From the NCBI GenBank assembly GCA_001789855.1, contig MGAT01000011.1:1-7518 (forward strand): 7,518 bases of DNA, written 5' to 3'. A model generated the notes under the pieces. It ran no database searches, had not been told where the DNA came from, and saw only the letters and a list, made by a program, of their open reading frames with translations. Both the position numbers and the translations under genes were made by a program. Shown here piece after piece: positions 5,689 through 7,518 of this stretch; position 1 is the stretch's first letter; every line of letters begins with the position of its first letter. The DNA comes from Candidatus Roizmanbacteria bacterium RIFCSPLOWO2_01_FULL_44_13 (lineage in GTDB: Bacteria; Patescibacteriota; Microgenomatia; UBA1406; GWC2-37-13).

Positions 5689-6486
5689 ATGACTTTTTCC
5701 GTTTTTACCTACAATACCCTGTTCAACCGGGCAGTCGAGGAAATAAAACCGCTCATTCTCGAACACCAACCCGACGTTTTATGCCTCCAAGAGGTAAAAA
5801 CGGACGAAGCGAACCTGAAAATGATTGAAAAATTTGGGTTGAAGTTGGCCGACTTCAGCAATTCGTTCATCAAGTTCGGGCAGGTATTCGGAGTGGCCAC
5901 TTTCTATAATCCCAAAAAATTGAGGCACGTTAGATCAACTACCCTGCATTCCGGCAGCAACTTGACCGAAATCTTGTTTCAAATCTTTCAGGCTTTACTT
6001 GGCTACAACAAGCCAAAAACATTTTTGAAGAGCGATTTTGTCGAAAAAACGTCAAAAAAAGACTTCAGCATCTGCAATATCCATCTCTATGTTGTCGGGA
6101 GCAACGCCTTGAGGCTAAAACACATCAAAGAAGTGATCCAAGGCATAGAAACGAAGGAAAAGACGCCGTTGATCTTGGCCGGCGATTTCAATTATTTCCC
6201 CTATCTAAGGCGCCGTCTTGAAAATCTGATGAAAACACACGGATTTAAAGAGGCGACAAAAAATATTTTCCAAACCATTAAATTCACCCGGGACGGGATA
6301 TTTGAAAACTTTAATCTTTTTCAGAGGGTTTCGATCAAGATAGCCAAAAAGCTCTTGCAAAACCTGAAGATCGACTATATTTTTTACCGGAATCTAAAAC
6401 TGGTCAAAACTGAGAGAATCGAAGTCCGCTTTTCAGACCATTTTCCGATCATTTCCTATTTTTCCCAAATCAAAAAAACTCCTTAA
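5689..6486 (+). CDS. Endonuclease/exonuclease/phosphatase (EEP) fold hydrolase
   Basis: A 265-residue metal-dependent phosphodiesterase or phosphatase fold (DNase I / exonuclease III / sphingomyelinase superfamily). All expected catalytic positions are visible: Asn9 in FTYN, Glu35 in DVLCLQEV, His132 in NIHL, Asp166 and Asn168 in LAGDFN, Asp229 in IDYIF, and Asp250-His251 in SDHFPI. It lacks a signal peptide or membrane helix, so it is probably cytoplasmic. The superfamily acts on DNA, RNA, phospholipids or inositol phosphates, and the substrate cannot be read from the sequence; I see no clear match to XthA. It has its own promoter directly at the ATG. Its 3' end overlaps the convergent glycosyltransferase gene by 17 bases, with no terminator between them. 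Confidence 0.88.
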   Translation: MTFSVFTYNTLFNRAVEEIKPLILEHQPDVLCLQEVKTDEANLKMIEKFGLKLADFSNSFIKFGQVFGVATFYNPKKLRHVRSTTLHSGSNLTEILFQIFQALLGYNKPKTFLKSDFVEKTSKKDFSICNIHLYVVGSNALRLKHIKEVIQGIETKEKTPLILAGDFNYFPYLRRRLENLMKTHGFKEATKNIFQTIKFTRDGIFENFNLFQRVSIKIAKKLLQNLKIDYIFYRNLKLVKTERIEVRFSDHFPIISYFSQIKKTP

Positions 6487-7291
6487 ATAAAGCTTTGACC
6501 ATGTTCGAATATTTTTTTATCTCCGACGCCAGTTTTTTATTCAACCTGACATCTTTGTCTTCTAAAAAGTGATGTCCCCCCATTTGATAACCCAATTTTT
6601 TGTCGGTAATCTCCCCCAAAAGCATCGAATGGACTGTGGCAATGCTGTATTTATAAATTAATGGAAGATAGCCGTCTTTTTTTATTCTCCTGAAGGACCA
6701 CTTCAGCAATCTTTTGGGGATGATGTTGAGCCTGACGCCCGCGTTTTGAATTCTAAGGCTGAGTTCGTGGTCTTCGCTGATTGTCGTTCTTTCGTCAAAG
6801 CCGCCGATTTTATTGAACAAGTTCTTGTAAATAATAAAATTGAAGCCCGGCGCCATTTGTTTATTAGCCAGCTTCATGATTTCCAGAGTATAGTTGGCAA
6901 TTTGAATTAAAAAAATATCAAATTTGTCTCTTACGTCGGGCAGTAAATATGTCGTTATGAATAAATAAGAATTTTTGTCGATTGTTTTTTTTAATTCTGA
7001 CAGGTAATTATTATAAATTCTAATGTCGGCGTCCAAAAAGACGAGATAATCCCCCTTGGCTTTTTGGCCTCCAATATTTCTTTGGTGGCACAGGTTTCTT
7101 TTATCGCTTATTATTATTCTTGCTTTGCCATAGGCCTTTTTCGCAACCGCGGTGGTTTTATCCTTCGATTGGCCGTCAATAATCAGCACCTCAAATTTTT
7201 TCTCTTTTTGTTTCTTGAGATCGTTTAATAAATTGGGAAGCAATCTTTCTTCATTAAGGGTAGGAATGATTATCGAAAAAAAGGGCTTCAT
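6470..7291 (-). CDS. Family 2 (GT-A) glycosyltransferase
   Basis: A 273-residue GT-A-fold glycosyltransferase that would move a sugar from a nucleotide-sugar donor to a lipid, polysaccharide or protein acceptor on the cytoplasmic face. It has the N-terminal FSIIIPTLNEERLLPNLL, then EVLIIDGQSKDKT with Asp39. The metal/donor-binding DAD is at 87-89 (YLVFLDADI). KQMAPGFNFIIY and GGFDERTTISEDHELSLR follow, with Glu173-Asp174 matching the catalytic ED position. No membrane helices are evident. ATG 7291 is preferred because it opens directly on the family's first strand; an upstream TTG at 7312 would add only MYNIFTF and lies inside the promoter. Donor and acceptor are unknown. It diverges from a second GT2 gene 29 bases away. 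Confidence 0.9.
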   Translation of the reverse strand: MKPFFSIIIPTLNEERLLPNLLNDLKKQKEKKFEVLIIDGQSKDKTTAVAKKAYGKARIIISDKRNLCHQRNIGGQKAKGDYLVFLDADIRIYNNYLSELKKTIDKNSYLFITTYLLPDVRDKFDIFLIQIANYTLEIMKLANKQMAPGFNFIIYKNLFNKIGGFDERTTISEDHELSLRIQNAGVRLNIIPKRLLKWSFRRIKKDGYLPLIYKYSIATVHSMLLGEITDKKLGYQMGGHHFLEDKDVRLNKKLASEIKKYSNMVKALFKEFF

Positions 7292-7303
7292 AAAAGTGAA
7301 TAT

Positions 7304-7309
7304 ATTATA
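7304..7309 (-). promoter_or_regulatory. -10 box for the minus-strand glycosyltransferase
   Basis: The complement reads TATAAT at 7309-7304, 12 bases before ATG 7291, giving a leader of only about 5-6 bases. No clear -35 is seen. It overlaps the plus-strand -10 candidate. Confidence 0.45.
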
Positions 7310-7313
7310 CAAT
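7308..7313 (+). promoter_or_regulatory. -10 box for the plus-strand glycosyltransferase
   Basis: TACAAT ends 7 bases before the ATG at 7321, a near-leaderless arrangement like other genes here. It overlaps the minus-strand TATAAT, so RNA polymerase could probably serve only one gene at a time. Confidence 0.4.
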
Positions 7314-7320
7314 ACTAATA

Positions 7321-7518
7321 ATGAATATCTCCGTCGTCATTCCGGCCCACAACGAAGAAAAACATATCGGGAAATGCCTCGACAGTTTAATAAACCAGGA
7401 AGAAAAGCCCTACGAAATCATTGTCGTTGACAATAATAGTACCGACGACACCGCCGGCGTCGTCAAAAGATACAAAGGCGTCATTTTGGTTTCAAAAAAA
7501 GAGCGGGGAATCATACCG
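7321..7518 (+). CDS. Family 2 glycosyltransferase, N-terminal part (cut by window edge)
   Basis: Sixty-six codons are visible. The protein starts MNISVVIPAHNEEKHIGKCL, followed by YEIIVVDNNSTDDTAGVV. These are the first two beta-alpha units of the GT-A Rossmann-like fold, with Asp37 and Asn38 in the VVDNNSTDDT nucleotide-binding loop. The DXD and catalytic regions lie beyond the edge, so activity cannot be judged. It is similar in type to its divergent neighbour but clearly a different sequence (PAHNEE versus PTLNEE). The two may act in one envelope glycan pathway. Confidence 0.9.
   Translation, partial: MNISVVIPAHNEEKHIGKCLDSLINQEEKPYEIIVVDNNSTDDTAGVVKRYKGVILVSKKERGIIP

Noticed and set aside
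5628..5828. Open frame reading RHPEPVEGS
   Set aside because: The peptide is the translation of the repeat half copy, and the rest lies out of frame over the EEP gene, which has all its catalytic motifs.
7333..7350. GTCATTCCGGCCCACAACG resembling the repeat terminus
   Set aside because: It encodes the conserved VIPAHNEE motif of the glycosyltransferase.
1..7518. CRISPR array, tRNA, rRNA, transposase or phage genes
   Set aside because: No regularly spaced direct repeats, cloverleaf sequence or such protein motifs were seen on either strand.

Overview
The window most likely comes from a small-genome uncultivated bacterium of the Candidate Phyla Radiation (Patescibacteria), perhaps Microgenomates-like. 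This is inferred from gene content and style, not from a search. The supporting signs are a short valyl-tRNA synthetase with an archaeal-like pair of CxxC motifs and no C-terminal extension, a compact YidC, a DUF2298 (YYY-motif) membrane protein, very tight gene packing, and -10 boxes placed so close to start codons that several mRNAs would be leaderless. TGA is used as a stop (valS, rpmH, the minus-strand glycosyltransferase), so the UGA-recoding CPR lineages are unlikely.

Left part (1-3120), minus strand: valS, rpmH and yidC form one tight block. The valS stop and the rpmH start share an ATGA, and rpmH is separated from yidC by only 4 bases. The rpmH-rnpA-yidC order seen in many bacteria is therefore missing rnpA here. 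A divergent promoter region at about 3091-3124 serves valS to the left and the membrane protein to the right.

Middle (3125-5345): one large plus-strand gene for a polytopic DUF2298 protein is followed by a strong bidirectional hairpin terminator and a second, nested palindromic structure with a T-run. A 50-codon minus-strand gene (5342-5494) converges on this. It has a near-consensus sigma-70-type promoter (TTGACA, 17-base spacer, TATATT) only 6 bases from its ATG. Upstream of it lies an AT-rich stretch with two palindromes and a perfect DnaA-box 9-mer beside a near match.

Right part (5689-7518): an endonuclease/exonuclease/phosphatase-fold gene (plus) overlaps tail to tail with a family 2 glycosyltransferase (minus). 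A second family 2 glycosyltransferase (plus, cut by the window edge) diverges from the first across 29 bases that carry overlapping -10 boxes.

The most unusual signal is a dispersed repeat family of the GTCATTCTGAGC...GAATCT type. One full palindromic copy lies in the valS leader and a half copy lies in front of the exonuclease-fold gene. At least one copy, probably more, is read in frame inside protein-coding genes (valS; the DUF2298 gene), in predicted loops or linkers, much like the palindromic elements described in Rickettsia. By theme, the genes cover translation (ValRS, L34), membrane protein insertion (YidC) and probable envelope glycosylation (DUF2298 protein, two glycosyltransferases).
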